Part shown: one piece after another, positions 11,704-24,800 of the stretch
Layout of the letters: each line of letters starts with the position of its first letter
How positions within the stretch are numbered: position 1 is the first letter of the stretch
Assembly: GCA_949126835.1 (NCBI GenBank)
Contig: OX421492.1
Span: forward strand, 40,720,498 to 40,784,497
Source of the DNA: Anisus vortex
Lineage: Eukaryota; Mollusca; Gastropoda; Planorbidae
Reading direction: 5' to 3'
DNA length: 64,000 nt
Program-made: the position numbers and the translations under genes
Notes under the pieces: generated by a model
The model's database searches: none
Told to the model about the DNA's origin: nothing
The model's input: only the letters and a program-made list of their open reading frames with translations

Positions 11704-14700
11704 CATATATACTGGCACACAGCGAGGCATACACACTGGTACACACTTTGACACACACTTTGACACACACTGGTACAATGTTTCTATTATAATATCCGAT
11801 TTCACTTATATAAAGCAAAGTTAAAAAAATAATTCCAGAACAACAATTACAAAAACTAGCTACCACATCATTTATGATTTGTCCTAATGTTGATTCAAAT
11901 ACTTAGTCGACCCCATATCAAAACAAGAATTAATTGGCATACAGTCAACATTTTTATATATAGATATTTTTGTTATTAACTTTACTTTTATCATATTAAT
12001 GCATATCTTTATATTTAAAAAAACAACATATGAATGAATCCTTGTTTAAAAGTACTAATGTGAATAATAGTATTGTAATATTGACATAGTATTTACTAAT
12101 AAGAACATAGTTCATTACAATAATAGGATATTTATTTATATTGCGTTCTCTCCTACAAGAGTGTAGAGTAGAAAAGATGCCGGGAACACGTTAGACTGGT
12201 GCATTTCTTTTGTGTAACATAAGTCAATAGAACTAGCAGTGATATTAAGAAAAATCTACGACTAAAATTTAATGAAGATCTGCTGGTTTTTTACTTCAAT
12301 TCAATCACATCTTGAATCTTTTAAAATTAAAGCCTCGCTGGGTATGGACAGAAAAAACATAGTTTTAATGCATTAATAACTCCTTTATATTTCCTCAGCT
12401 TTTGGCTTGTTTAAAGTTTATGAAATTAATAAAGAGCACTCATCGTTTATTCGGTCATGAATAGCTCCCTTCCCGCTGTTTACAGCTAACGATTTTTTTT
12501 ATTGCCTTTAAGTGTAATGCAATGAAGAGAGCTCTATATTACCCAACAGTTACGCTAACCTTCCATTGACTCCAGACAATAAACACATAATTTATTGGAT
12601 CAGAATCCTCCATCATACGTCCGGATAAATGTTGTTGTTTTTATTAACATAATTTAAGGAATAGGGCACAACTTTTCGCCTACAATGAATAGTTTTATCA
12701 GATGTTACTGAATATGAAAATGTTACACATAAACTCTGAAAGAATATCGCCTCGGTTAACCCTTACAGTCCCGGGCGCGTATATAGCGGAACTGAAGGCA
12801 GCATAGATAGAAGTAGGTCGGTGCGAGAAGGGTTAATTGAAGGCTTCGTTTGGTTCGTTTCCTTTGTCCCCCCACATATACATCGTAAGGTGGGGAAATA
12901 CGTATTCTATCAAAGCTTTTATTTCAAAGTCTTGTTATTTTATTGATTACTTTCTTATTTGGCTTTTGATCAGTGAAACATTGATTGTCTGAATGAGAAA
13001 ACCATTATATGTGGGAGTGGACCGTTGAACTGTGGTAGACTTCATGTTCATTCACGTGTTGAAACTTTTGAATTTAATTTAATGGTGTTATGTGTGACCT
13101 GTAGACATTTCTTCAATGTAAGAGGTCATCGGTCTGCAACCTAAGGCACGCGTGCCAGACTTGGCAGGCAGGTCGATTTTCAATGGCACACAGAATATGT
13201 CACAAAAATGCTTTTCAATATTCTAATAAACTAAATTAGAGAGATAGAGTAGGGTGAAATATAAGGTTTAATGAACGGTTAATGAATTAGTAATTCTAGT
13301 ATTCTACCTTGACACACTATTGTCAAAAGGTTGCCGATCCTTGTAATAGGTGATTGTAAGAACTACATAGCTTTGATGGGTGACTTGTAGTAATTTTGTT
13401 TTTTTTGCACATCTTGTAATAGAATCAATCAATAATGCCAAATTCACCTATTAATCATGGTCGTTTCATGAAAGTTGAGTCTGTGGCCAGCAAAATGTTA
13501 AAACCTCAACACCTCTACCAACTCAAGTCTTGTAAACAAAGATTGTTCAACTGCATCCAGATTTGATAGAACTTTTTTTAGATTAGCATACTGCAATACG
13601 AGACTCAGAACTACTGAAAATATTAGCATGATATCAGAATAGACTCAGGACTACTGAAAATATTAGCATACTGCTAGACTAAACTCAGAACTACTGAAAA
13701 TATTAGCATAATGCAAGAATATACTCAGAACTACGGAAAATATTAGCATACTGCATTAAGAATATTGTTTCTATGCCTAATCCATTTTTATTATACCAAC
13801 GTTAGTTTCACACATTTCAGCATTTTTACAATATTCAACAACACCTACAATAAGCCTAATAAATGTGCACGAAACAAAGACGTAAGTATTTTTTCGCCAA
13901 ATTTAAACTGCTTCAAAATTAAATATATATCATGACCGAACTGGCTTTAAGTTTTATGAATTATAATCTCAAAAAAGATCAGTTTAGCTGTTGATGTTTC
14001 TTTGCACCTGCTTCTCTATCAATAATTACACAGTTTGAAAATGAGCTGACAACTACAAACTAGTTTGTCTTCTAAGGATCATCGCGCGACTGAGGTACAT
14101 TTTTATACAAATGCCTTCAATAGCTGTTGACACGAACGATTTCGTCCATTAGACCAAGTGTATTAAAATGGCCGTCTTCCTGGTACTAAAGACTTTATTT
14201 GTATTGTGTAAACAAGTTCTACTGTTAAACTAGAGTGTTTCGTTTGATACATTTCACTTCTATATTATATATAAGTCTATACCAAAACACTTGGCCCACA
14301 AACAAACAATTTGTTTTACTAAACGCATCTCATGACTGGCTCTCCATTCAACATTCCCTTTCATACTTATTTACTCATGTGTATCGGCTACGGTTTCGAC
14401 TGCTTTCTCCTAGTAGTACACACCAAACGATAACTCTAAAGGTGAGAAATTTTTTATTGCAACCCATCACGAATGTTTATTTCTCAAAGGTTCTGGTCAT
14501 CAATAGAAGTACATTATTTGTATATTTCTGTCAAGAGAGTTAAGTTAAATTGAATGTTCCTGATGAACTAAATTAGCGTCTCATATACATCTAGTAGAAT
14601 GAAAAATAAAAGATAATAAGAATAGATTTAATTTTATTTATATGGCGCTGTTAACAAACATTATGTGAGCTGAAAGTGCATTTTTAAACTAAAGGAACAC

Positions 14701-17700
14701 AACATAAATTTTATAAAAATTTTATAAAAGAACTTAACTAACATTCGCTAGACCAGCGGTCGGCAACCTACGGCACGAGTGGCAGACTTGGCACGCAAAA
14801 CAATTTTCATTGACACTCGAATGCCTCCAAAAGGCATTTTAAATCTGTTCTACAAGAAATTGTGTGCTGAAACAAGATGACTCTTAAGCTTTATGGGACG
14901 CTGAATGAATTTGAAATCATACTTCGGCACAATATTATGGAAAAGTTTGCCGAATCCTGCCCTAGACTGTATAGGCCTACAAACTACTATTAGACTACAT
15001 ATTACAAAACATAGCATAAATTGAAAAGCACAAATCAAAATGAAAACATTAAATCTAAATACAGTAAAATAGTTTAACCAAATAATAGTATAGACAAAAT
15101 CAGTGGAGTATTGAAATTATCTTAACCAAAAATTCGAAATCGTTCATTAGACCTTTTTTTCTGCAATTTTTTTTTTACATAAAAATTGCATGAAATAATC
15201 GGATAAATATGGGATTAAAGGGGAGGGATACTGTTTAAAATATTGTATAGTGAACATTGCTTTAGGCTACATCATTTGTATTTACTCTGAGTTACATGGA
15301 GCTCAATATTTCCATGATAATGTGTTCAGAAATATCACCAATGAGTAATGTCAGCAATAACCTGATGATTGTATAGTCGATATAGACGTTTGGGAATAAA
15401 CTCAAACATGCGAGTAAATCTCCAAAAGCTTGCATGAAGTTTTTTTTTTTTTCTTTCGCCTCACTCTCTCCGTCTCTCTCCATCTTTCTTTTTTATCTCT
15501 CTGTCCATCGAGTCAGAGTCATGATTTTGTTTCTGGCGCCCCTCCAGTGGCGTGGTGTCCAGTTCAATATCTGAACAAACCAGTGGGTCTGACAGTGGCG
15601 AAATCCGAAAAAAAACGTGTGTATTTAATTGAATGCATCCAGCTGACCAGGGCATCACGTGGCTCCCAGACCTACTTGTGTATTCAAGACTGTCCAGTTG
15701 GAAATATCAATAATTGGATCAGCCATGCCAACTTGTGTGACTTGATTTCATTGATATGGATTGTTGAGATGCTTTTCTGCAAAAGAAGAAATATACTTTG
15801 CATGTTAAGTGTTCAACTTAGATCTTGCTTCAAAGCTGTGTATTGCGTTTTTTCTAACTCGGATGTTTCAATTGTTGTGAATTTTGCGACCATCAATAAA
15901 GAAATACTTGATGTATCAGGCTCTAAAGATATGTATATTACAATATTAAAATGCCAGTGCATATCTGGGCATATGTTATAGTTTTCCATCAGCTCGGATG
16001 CCTGCTAGTGTGTGTCTGTGTGTTTGTCTGGGTGTCTTTGAGTGTGTGTATTTATATGTGTGTCTGTGTGTGTCTGCGTATGACAGGGTGTTTTTGTGTG
16101 TGTGCGTATTTCAGAGTGTGTGTGTCTGCATACATCAGAGTGTGTGTGTCTGTGTCTAGGTATGTCAGAGCTTGTCTATCTTGGTCTTAGTGGTCTGCAT
16201 GTGTCTGTGTGTATCTGTTTGGTTGACACTTAATCTTGGTAAACTCAATCAGTCCGTATCAGTTAAAAACAAAAAACATAGAACGTAACTGATTTTCAAT
16301 GACTCTTGAAGTCACACGCAAAGCCATGATCCAACCTCTACCCCCAAAGTTTAAACTAAAGGTCTTCAATAAAAAGTCTTCGGGTCAAACAATGAGCAGT
16401 TACTGTGAAAATCCATATTCAGGTCACACGCTTTATAAAGTGCTCTCTCTTTTAGACGTTTGAAAAATGAAACTTTAAAGAGAGTTGGAAAAAAAATAAA
16501 CTTGAGGTTTAACAGGATGCAGTTTCAACTGATTTTTAGAGTTTTGGGTTTAATTGAGTGTCTGAGACAGTGAACTCTGGTGGCAGCGTATCTAGATGGC
16601 CAGGTTAAACTCACAGCCTCGTCTGACATATGGAGTAAAATGCCAGTCAGAGTCAGACTCTAAAGAGGAAAGGGGCGGGGGATGGGCTATTTGAGGGGCA
16701 TGTTTTTTTTTCTTGATTAAAAAAAAATCTGTTTTGTCTTACAGCAGCGGTTACCAAACATTGTGTATGTGTACTCCCGATGTTTGTCTTACAGCAGCGG
16801 TTACCAAACATTGTGTATGTGTACTCCCGATGTTTGTCTTACAGCAGCGGTTACCAAACATTGTGTATGTGTACTCCCGATGTTTGTCTTACAGCAGCGG
16901 TTACCAAACATTGTGTATGTGTACTCCCGATGTTTGTCTTACAGCAGCGGTTACCAAACATTGTGTATGTGTACTCCCGATGTTTGTCTTACAGCAGCGG
17001 TTACCAAACATTGTGTATGTGTACTCCCGATGTTTGTCTTACAGCAGCGGTTACCAAACATTGTGTATGTGTACTCCCGATGTTTGTCTTACAGCAGCGG
17101 TTACCAAACATTGTGTATGTGTACTCCCGATGTTTGTCTTACAGCAGCGGTTACCAAACATTGTGTATGTGTACTCCCGATGTTTGTCTTACAGCAGCGG
17201 TTACCAAACATTTTGTATGTGTACTCCCGATGTTTGTCTTACAGCAGCGGTTACCAAACATTGTGTATGTGTACTCCCGATGTTTGTCTTACAGCAGAGG
17301 TTACCAAACATTGTGAATGTGTACTCCCGATGTTTGTCTTACAGCAGCGGTTACCAAACATTGTGTATGTGTACACCCGATGTTTGTCTTACAGCAGCGG
17401 TTACCAAACATTGTGTATGTGTACTCCCGATGTTTGTCTTACAGCAGCGGCTACCAAACATTGTGTATGTGTACTCCCGATGTTTGTCTTACAGCAGCGG
17501 CTACCAAACATTGCGTATGTGTACTCCCGATGTTTGTCTTACAGCAGCGGTTACCAAACATTGTGTATGTGTACTCCCGATGTTTGTCTTACAGCAGCGG
17601 TTACCAAACATTGTGTATGTGTACTCCCGATGTTTGTCTTACAGCAGCGGTTACCAAACATTGTGTATGTGTACTCCCGATGTTTTGTCTTACAGCAGCG

Positions 17701-20700
17701 GTTACCAAACATTGTGTATGTGTACTCCCGATGTTTTGTCTTACAGCAGCGGTTACCAAACATTGTGTATGTGTACTCCTGATGTTTGTCTTACAGCAGC
17801 GGTTACCAAACATTGTGTATGTGTACTCGCGATGTTTGTCTTACAGCAGCGGTTACCAAACATTGTGTATGTGTACTCCCGATGTTTGTCTTACAGCAGC
17901 GGTTACCAAACATTTTGTATGTGTACTCCCGATGTTTGTCTTACAGCAGCGGTTACCAAACATTGTGTATGTGTACTCCCGATGTTTGTCTTACAGCAGC
18001 GGTTACCAAACATTGTGTATGTGTACTCCCGATGTTTGTCTTACAGCAGCGGTTACCAAACATTGTGTATGTGTACTCCCGATGTTTGTCTTACAGCAGC
18101 GGTTACCAAACATTGTGTATGTGTACTCCCGATGTTTGTCTTACAGCAGCGGTTACCAAACATTGTGTATGTGTACTCCCGATGTTTGTCTTACAGCAGC
18201 GGTTACCAAACATTTTGTATGTGTACTCCCGATGTTTGTCTTACAGCAGCGGTTACCAAACATTGTGTATGTGTACTCCCGATGTTTGTCTTACAGCAGC
18301 GGTTACCAAACATTGTGAATGTGTACTCCCGATGTTTGTCTTACAGCAGCGGTTACCAAACATTGTGTATGTGTACACCCGATGTTTGTCTTACAGCAGC
18401 GGTTACCAAACATTGTGTATGTGTACTCCCGATGTTTGTCTTACAGCAGCGGCTACCAAACATTGTGTATGTGTACTCCCGATGTTTGTCTTACAGCAGC
18501 GGCTACCAAACATTGTGTATGTGTACTCCCGATGTTTGTCTTACAGCAGCGGTTACCAAACATTGTGTATGTGTACTCCCGATGTTTGTCTTACAGCAGC
18601 GGTTACCAAACATTGTGTATGTGTACTCCCGATGTTTTGTCTTACAGCAGCGGTTACCAAACATTGTGTATGTGTACTCCCGATGTTTTGTCTTACAGCA
18701 GCGGTTACCAAACATTGTGTATGTGTACTCCTGATGTTTGTCTTACAGCAGCGGTTACCAAACATTGTGTATGTGTACTCGCGATGTTTGTCTTACAGCA
18801 GCGGTTACCAAACATTGTGTATGTGTACTCCCGATGTTTGTCTTACAGCAGCGGTTACCAAACATTGTGTATGTGTACTCCCGATGTTTGTCTTACAGCA
18901 GCGGTTACCAAACATTGTGTATGTGTACTCCCGATGTTTGTCTTACAGCAGCGGTTACCAAACATTGTGTATGTGTACTCCCGATGTTTGTCTTACAGCA
19001 GCGGTTACCAAACATTGTGTATGTGTACTCCCGATGTTTGTCTTACAGCAGCGGTTACCAAACATTGTGTATGTGTACTCCCGATGTTTGTCTTACAGCA
19101 GCGGTTACCAAACATTGTGTATGTGTACTCCCGATGTTTGTCTTACAGCAGCGGTTACCAAACATTGTGTATGTGTACTCCCGATGTTTGTCTTACAGCA
19201 GCGGTTACCAAACATTGTGTATGTGTACTCCCGATGTTTGTCTTACAGCAGCGGTTACCAAACATTGTGTATGTGTACTCCCGATGTTTGTGGAGAGGGG
19301 GGGGGGGGAGACCGTGCACAAACAAAATGTATTTGTCGAAAAATACAAATGAGGCGTTGAAATTAAATTTCCTCAATCGTGGATTTCATTGATATTATCA
19401 GTGTTTGGGGTACTGTAAAATTTTCGTCCATAGGGCGTGCGGCAAAAAATCAAACGTTTGGGAACCTCTTGTTTGCAGCTTACTAATCCACAGATCGTCC
19501 TGACAGGATGTATTCTATCAATCTTTCTAGCAAAACATCTTGTTTTGTTTTTTTAGCGTAGAGCTATTTAGTCTGAGCCTTAAAACGTTTTATGGACAGG
19601 TCATTCTCTGGAAGGATTTATTTCCTAATAGTTCTTTCAAGATTGACCAACACATTGGGAGATAAAAAAGGGCTTAGCATTGATCCTGTGGAATATTAGT
19701 GGCTGAATGAGAAAAAAACTTGAGTTGAGTAGAAAGCGGCATTGTATGAGTGTAGCATCTTTGAATGCGTTTAAGCAGAACTGTATGGGTTAAAAGCGTT
19801 TAGAAGCTACTGTATGGGTTACAAGCGTTTACAACAGTGTATCCATTGGATAATATATTATACACTGTATATATCTCATGAAATGGATGACACAATATGA
19901 TTAAGTAATACTTACTTTTCTCTTTCTATATTCTTATTCACTCTCAATTTCTCTCTCTCTCAGTTTCTCTCACTCTCAATTTCTCTCTCTCTCAGTTTCT
20001 CTCACTCTCAATTTCTCTCTCTCTCAGTTTCTCTCTCTCTCAATTTCTCTCTCTCTCTCTCAGTTTCTCTCTATATATCAATGCATTTCTTTATCTATCT
20101 CTCACTTTCACTATATTGAACTTGTTCAACGTGTCCCTTTTTTTACAATTAATCCAATTAATTTAAAACCCACTTCTCACTAATTTGTTATAATGTGTCT
20201 GCAAACACACACGTTTACATAACTTCATATTATGTCCATTTTTACAGCTCACACTCTTTAATTTACACCTGCACAAACACAGATTAAAACAATCCTGCAT
20301 TATTTATTTTAAAGTGTGTAATCGCATAAGAAATACCCAACAACTACTGTTTAAAGTGTGCAAATAGCATCAAAACATACACAACAACAGCTGTTTAAAG
20401 TGTGTAAATAGCATTAAAATATCTCACATCTATTATTCAAAGTGTGTAAATAGCATTAAAATATTCCACATCTATTATTTAAAGTGTGTAAATAGTATTA
20501 AAATATCCCACATCTATTATTTAAAGTGTGTAAATAGCATAAAAAAATACTCTACAGCTGTTGTTTAAAGTTTGCATATAGCATAAAAATATCATACAAC
20601 TATTGTTTAAAGTTTTAAAATAGCATAAAAAATATCATACAACTATTGTTTAAAGTGTTCAAATAGCATAACAAATATCATGCAAGTAATGTTTAAAGTG

Positions 20701-21569
20701 TTCAAATAGCATAACAAATATCATACAACTAATGTTTAAAGTGTTCAAATAGCATTACAAATATCATACAACTAATGTTTAAAGTGTTCAAATAGCATAA
20801 CAAATATCATGCAAGTAATGTTTAAAGTGTTCAAATAGCATAACAAATATCATACAACTAATGTTTAAAGTGTTCAAATAGCATAACAAATATCATGCAA
20901 CTAATGTTTAAAGTGTTCAAATAGCATAACAAATATCATACAACTAATGTTTAAAGTGTTCAAATAGCATTACAAATATCATACAACTAATGTTTAAAGT
21001 GTGCAAATAGCATTACAAATATCATACAACTAATGTTTAAAGTGTTCAAATAGCATTACAAATATCATACAACTAATGTTTAAAGTGTGCAAATAGCATA
21101 ACAAATATCATACAACTAACGTTTAAAGTGTTCAAATAGCATAACAAATATCATACAACTAACGTTTAAAGTGTTCAAATAGCATTACAAATATCATACA
21201 ACTAATGTTTAAAGTGTTCAAATAGCATAACAAATATCATACAACTAACGTTTAAAGTGTTCAAATAGCATAACAAATATCATACAACTAATGTTTAAAG
21301 TGTGCAAATAGCATAACAAATATCATACAACTAATGTTTAAAGTGTTCAAATAGCATTACAAATATCATACAACTAATGTTTAAAGTGTGCAAATAGCGT
21401 TAAAAAACAACAACTTCTGTTTAAAAAATACCACACATCAAATAACTTTTAGTCTCTTCGGTTATACAAAATAAAATGGGTAGTAGAAGATTTAGTAGCA
21501 AACTGCATAGGAGCGTGTACATCTCTTTCTCTTTCTCTCTCTCTCTATCTTTCTCTCTCTCTCTATCTT

Positions 21570-21605
<36 letters not shown>

Positions 21606-21679
21606 TCTCTTTCTCTCACTTTCTCTCTCTTTCTTTCTCTCTCTCTTTCTCTCTCTCTTTCTCTCACTTTCTCTCTCTT

Positions 21680-21711
<32 letters not shown>

Positions 21712-21727
21712 TTTCTCTCTCTCTTTA

Positions 21728-21771
<44 letters not shown>

Positions 21772-21793
21772 TCTCTTTCTCTCTTTCTCTCTT

Positions 21794-21825
<32 letters not shown>

Positions 21826-21851
21826 TTTCTCTCACTCTATCTCTCTCTCTT

Positions 21852-21896
<45 letters not shown>

Positions 21897-24800
21897 CGTA
21901 TTTCCCTTTCTCTCACACACACACAAAACGATCTAGAACGAGGAGACCTAACATGATCTACATCTATTTACGAAAGACAGTAGATAGTAATGACCATTTA
22001 AAGATATACTGTAACTAGCCAAATAAGAATACATAAAAGAAAAGGTTATTTTGTTTCTGTCATCCAGAAATAGTCTTCTGAGATATTGAATCGTTAATGG
22101 CCATCATTATCTTTATTACTCGGACTAATCGTGTTATCAAATGATAACTTTTATAGAAATAGAAACTATGGTAGGGTATGGGTGGGACGAATCCTGAGTT
22201 GCAAAAGATAACCAAGTTTCATTTTATGCTACGTTTAAGAGGATTGTACGTCCAGCACCATAACTAGCCGCATGCACATTTTCTAACTTGCTTATCCCTT
22301 TCCGGGCCACTGGTACTTATAAGTCAAGCTAAATTAAAGGCATTTTATTCAGGTCGGGTAACTCTGAAAATGTTAATTCTCATTGTTATTAATAGAGTGA
22401 CGTTCCTTGCAGACTTCCGGCCTTGTCATTTGCCATTTTACATATCGTGTTACTTTTTAAAGAAATTCTTGTGAGTTGAAGCTCATTTTTAGCAGAACCA
22501 TATTTTGCAGGTAATTAAAAGATTTATAACTTTTTTTAAATTCTATTAAAATATGTGAATAATTTTTTTTAGAAATCTTATTCAATTCATTTTTATTAAT
22601 TGACATAAAATAATGTTTTAGATTACTAGCATCATGCTCTAAATATAGTTTATACGACTGGTACTTATAAGAACCACGTAGGATTTCCAGCTTCACTGGT
22701 TGATAATAGGAAAGCTATATTTTTGTCATATCTCTTTAAATATATTTAAGTAATATGTGACAATGACATATATTGATACATATTTTTTATTAATTACATA
22801 TTTCTTTTCCAAAATTTATTTTAATAATACATATTTGGCCAAATAAAAGCTTATAAAATGTATTATTTTTACATAGTTTTTAAAATTATCATATAACTTG
22901 TGTATCAACTTTTTGCATAAAATTGGGTTTGAATTCAAGGCACCTAATTAAATAAGATAGTATTGTGTTTCTATCCCAGTATGCTAAATTTATGTGAAAT
23001 ACAAAATATATTTACAAAATATTAGTTTCATGTTTATAAACTTTGTTTATATTTTAGAAGTTTATAATTGCTATATATATTGCTATATTGTTAACAATTT
23101 CTACAGAGCAATGTCAGAACACGGCCCCAGTTGCTCACGCAGAGAACGTTGGTACAACATAAATGAGGCTCATATTTTACTTGAACATTTTCCTGATAAT
23201 TTATCTGACGAGGAGTCCGATTCAGACGAAGAATATATTCAATGTGATCCTAAATCTTCAACTACACAGTAAGCAGTATTGAATTGTTTTAGTAAAATAA
23301 TTTAAATGTATAGACCTGAATTGAGCAAGTGATTTGTATTACTATAATTGTTAAAAATAGTTACATATAAATCTTATATTTTACATACTAATTTAAAAAT
23401 GTCTTTTCATATTTTTTTTTCTGTTTTACAATAAGTTAATTATTATGAATATAACAATTTAATTTGTTTATATTTACATCATATAGGTCCTAAACCAGAA
23501 GAATTTGAACATTTGAAGACTCCAGTGGAATATTTTCTAATTTCTTTGACACAGCTATAGAACAACATTATCTGTCAAACAAATCTATATATCGCCCAAC
23601 AAAATCGTCTTGTTGTTCCAATAAATTTGGCAGATCTGCGTGGTTTTATTGGGGCAAATCTAGTAATGGGCTATCACTGTTTACCCTCATAAAGAGACTA
23701 TTGGAGCACACAACCAGATCTTGGGGTCCCTGTTGTTTCAAGTGTAATGACAAGAACAAGTTTTGACCAAATCTTGGTAAATTTACATGTAGATGACAAT
23801 ACGATCCAGCCTCTTGACCATGACAAAGTCTGGAAAATTTGGCCATTAATTTCATCCCTCAACCAACAATTTGTCAAACTTTATGATGTCAGTCGTATGC
23901 AGAGTATTGATGAGAGCATGGTACTATTCAAGGGAAGGTCTAGTATAAAACAATACTGTCCGATGAAACCCATCAAAAGAGGTTTTAAACTCTGGGTGCG
24001 ATCTGACATGGATGGATATATAAGCAAACTAGATGTGTACCAAGGCAAGGGAACAGGCTCAGTGGCAGGTTTCGGACTGGGTGAAAATGTGATTCTCAAT
24101 CTTATTGAAGATCTCAAATGTGGAAATCAAGTTTAGTTAGACAATTATTTCACCTCCATATCTCTTCTTGAACAAATGAAAGAATTTTCAGTTTTTGGTT
24201 GTGGAACCATTCGAATGAATAGGAGAGGACTTCCAGTGGGTTTGGAAGAAGATAAAAAGATGTCTAGAGGAGAATTTGATTTTAGGACAAGCTCTGACGG
24301 AATTTTTGTTGTTAAATGGATGGATAATAAAGGTGTTCTAGTAGCATCTAATTTTCACTCTTCTGAAGCATCAGTTGTTAAAAGAACACAAAAGGATGGG
24401 AATGAAGAAGAATTTGTCTGTCCACTAGCGGTAAAGGAGTACAATATGTACATGGGTGGAGTGGACAAGGCAGACATGCTAATAGCTGCTTATAGACTTA
24501 ATAGAAAAACAAAGAAATGGTGGCACAGATTGTTCTTTGGACTTATTGACAGAACTGTTGTCAATGCTTACATAGCATATTACAAGATAACTGCTACAAA
24601 ATTGCCCCTTTTACATTTTCTCCGAGATGTTGCCTTAGGGCTGATTACTCTGTCCCGGCCTCCTCGTATAGGACGTCCTCTAAACAACCCCTATGAATCA
24701 CCATTACCAAAACCAAAGAAGCAAAGGCGGGGTGGTTATTCTGTAAGTGACTCAATTCAATTGAATAATGTTGGAAGCCATTACCTTGTTTATGTTAATG

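Noticed and set aside
15430..15981. 183-codon open frame as a possible exon
   Set aside because: It starts in a T-rich tract, shows no family motif I know, is not flanked by a convincing donor in phase with receptor exons, and the receptor needs no exon between 10145 and 32030.
16713..19392. Very long + strand open frames (up to 673 codons) of cysteine-rich repeat protein
   Set aside because: The 50-bp unit has no + strand stop in any frame, so all three frames stay open; the frames end only at single-base variants such as GTGAAT or CTGATG. The unit length is not a multiple of 3, and there is no unique coding sequence at either side.
21476..22018. Serine/leucine-rich frame and its arginine/glutamate-rich antisense
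   Set aside because: Pure product of a CT/TTTC low-complexity tract.
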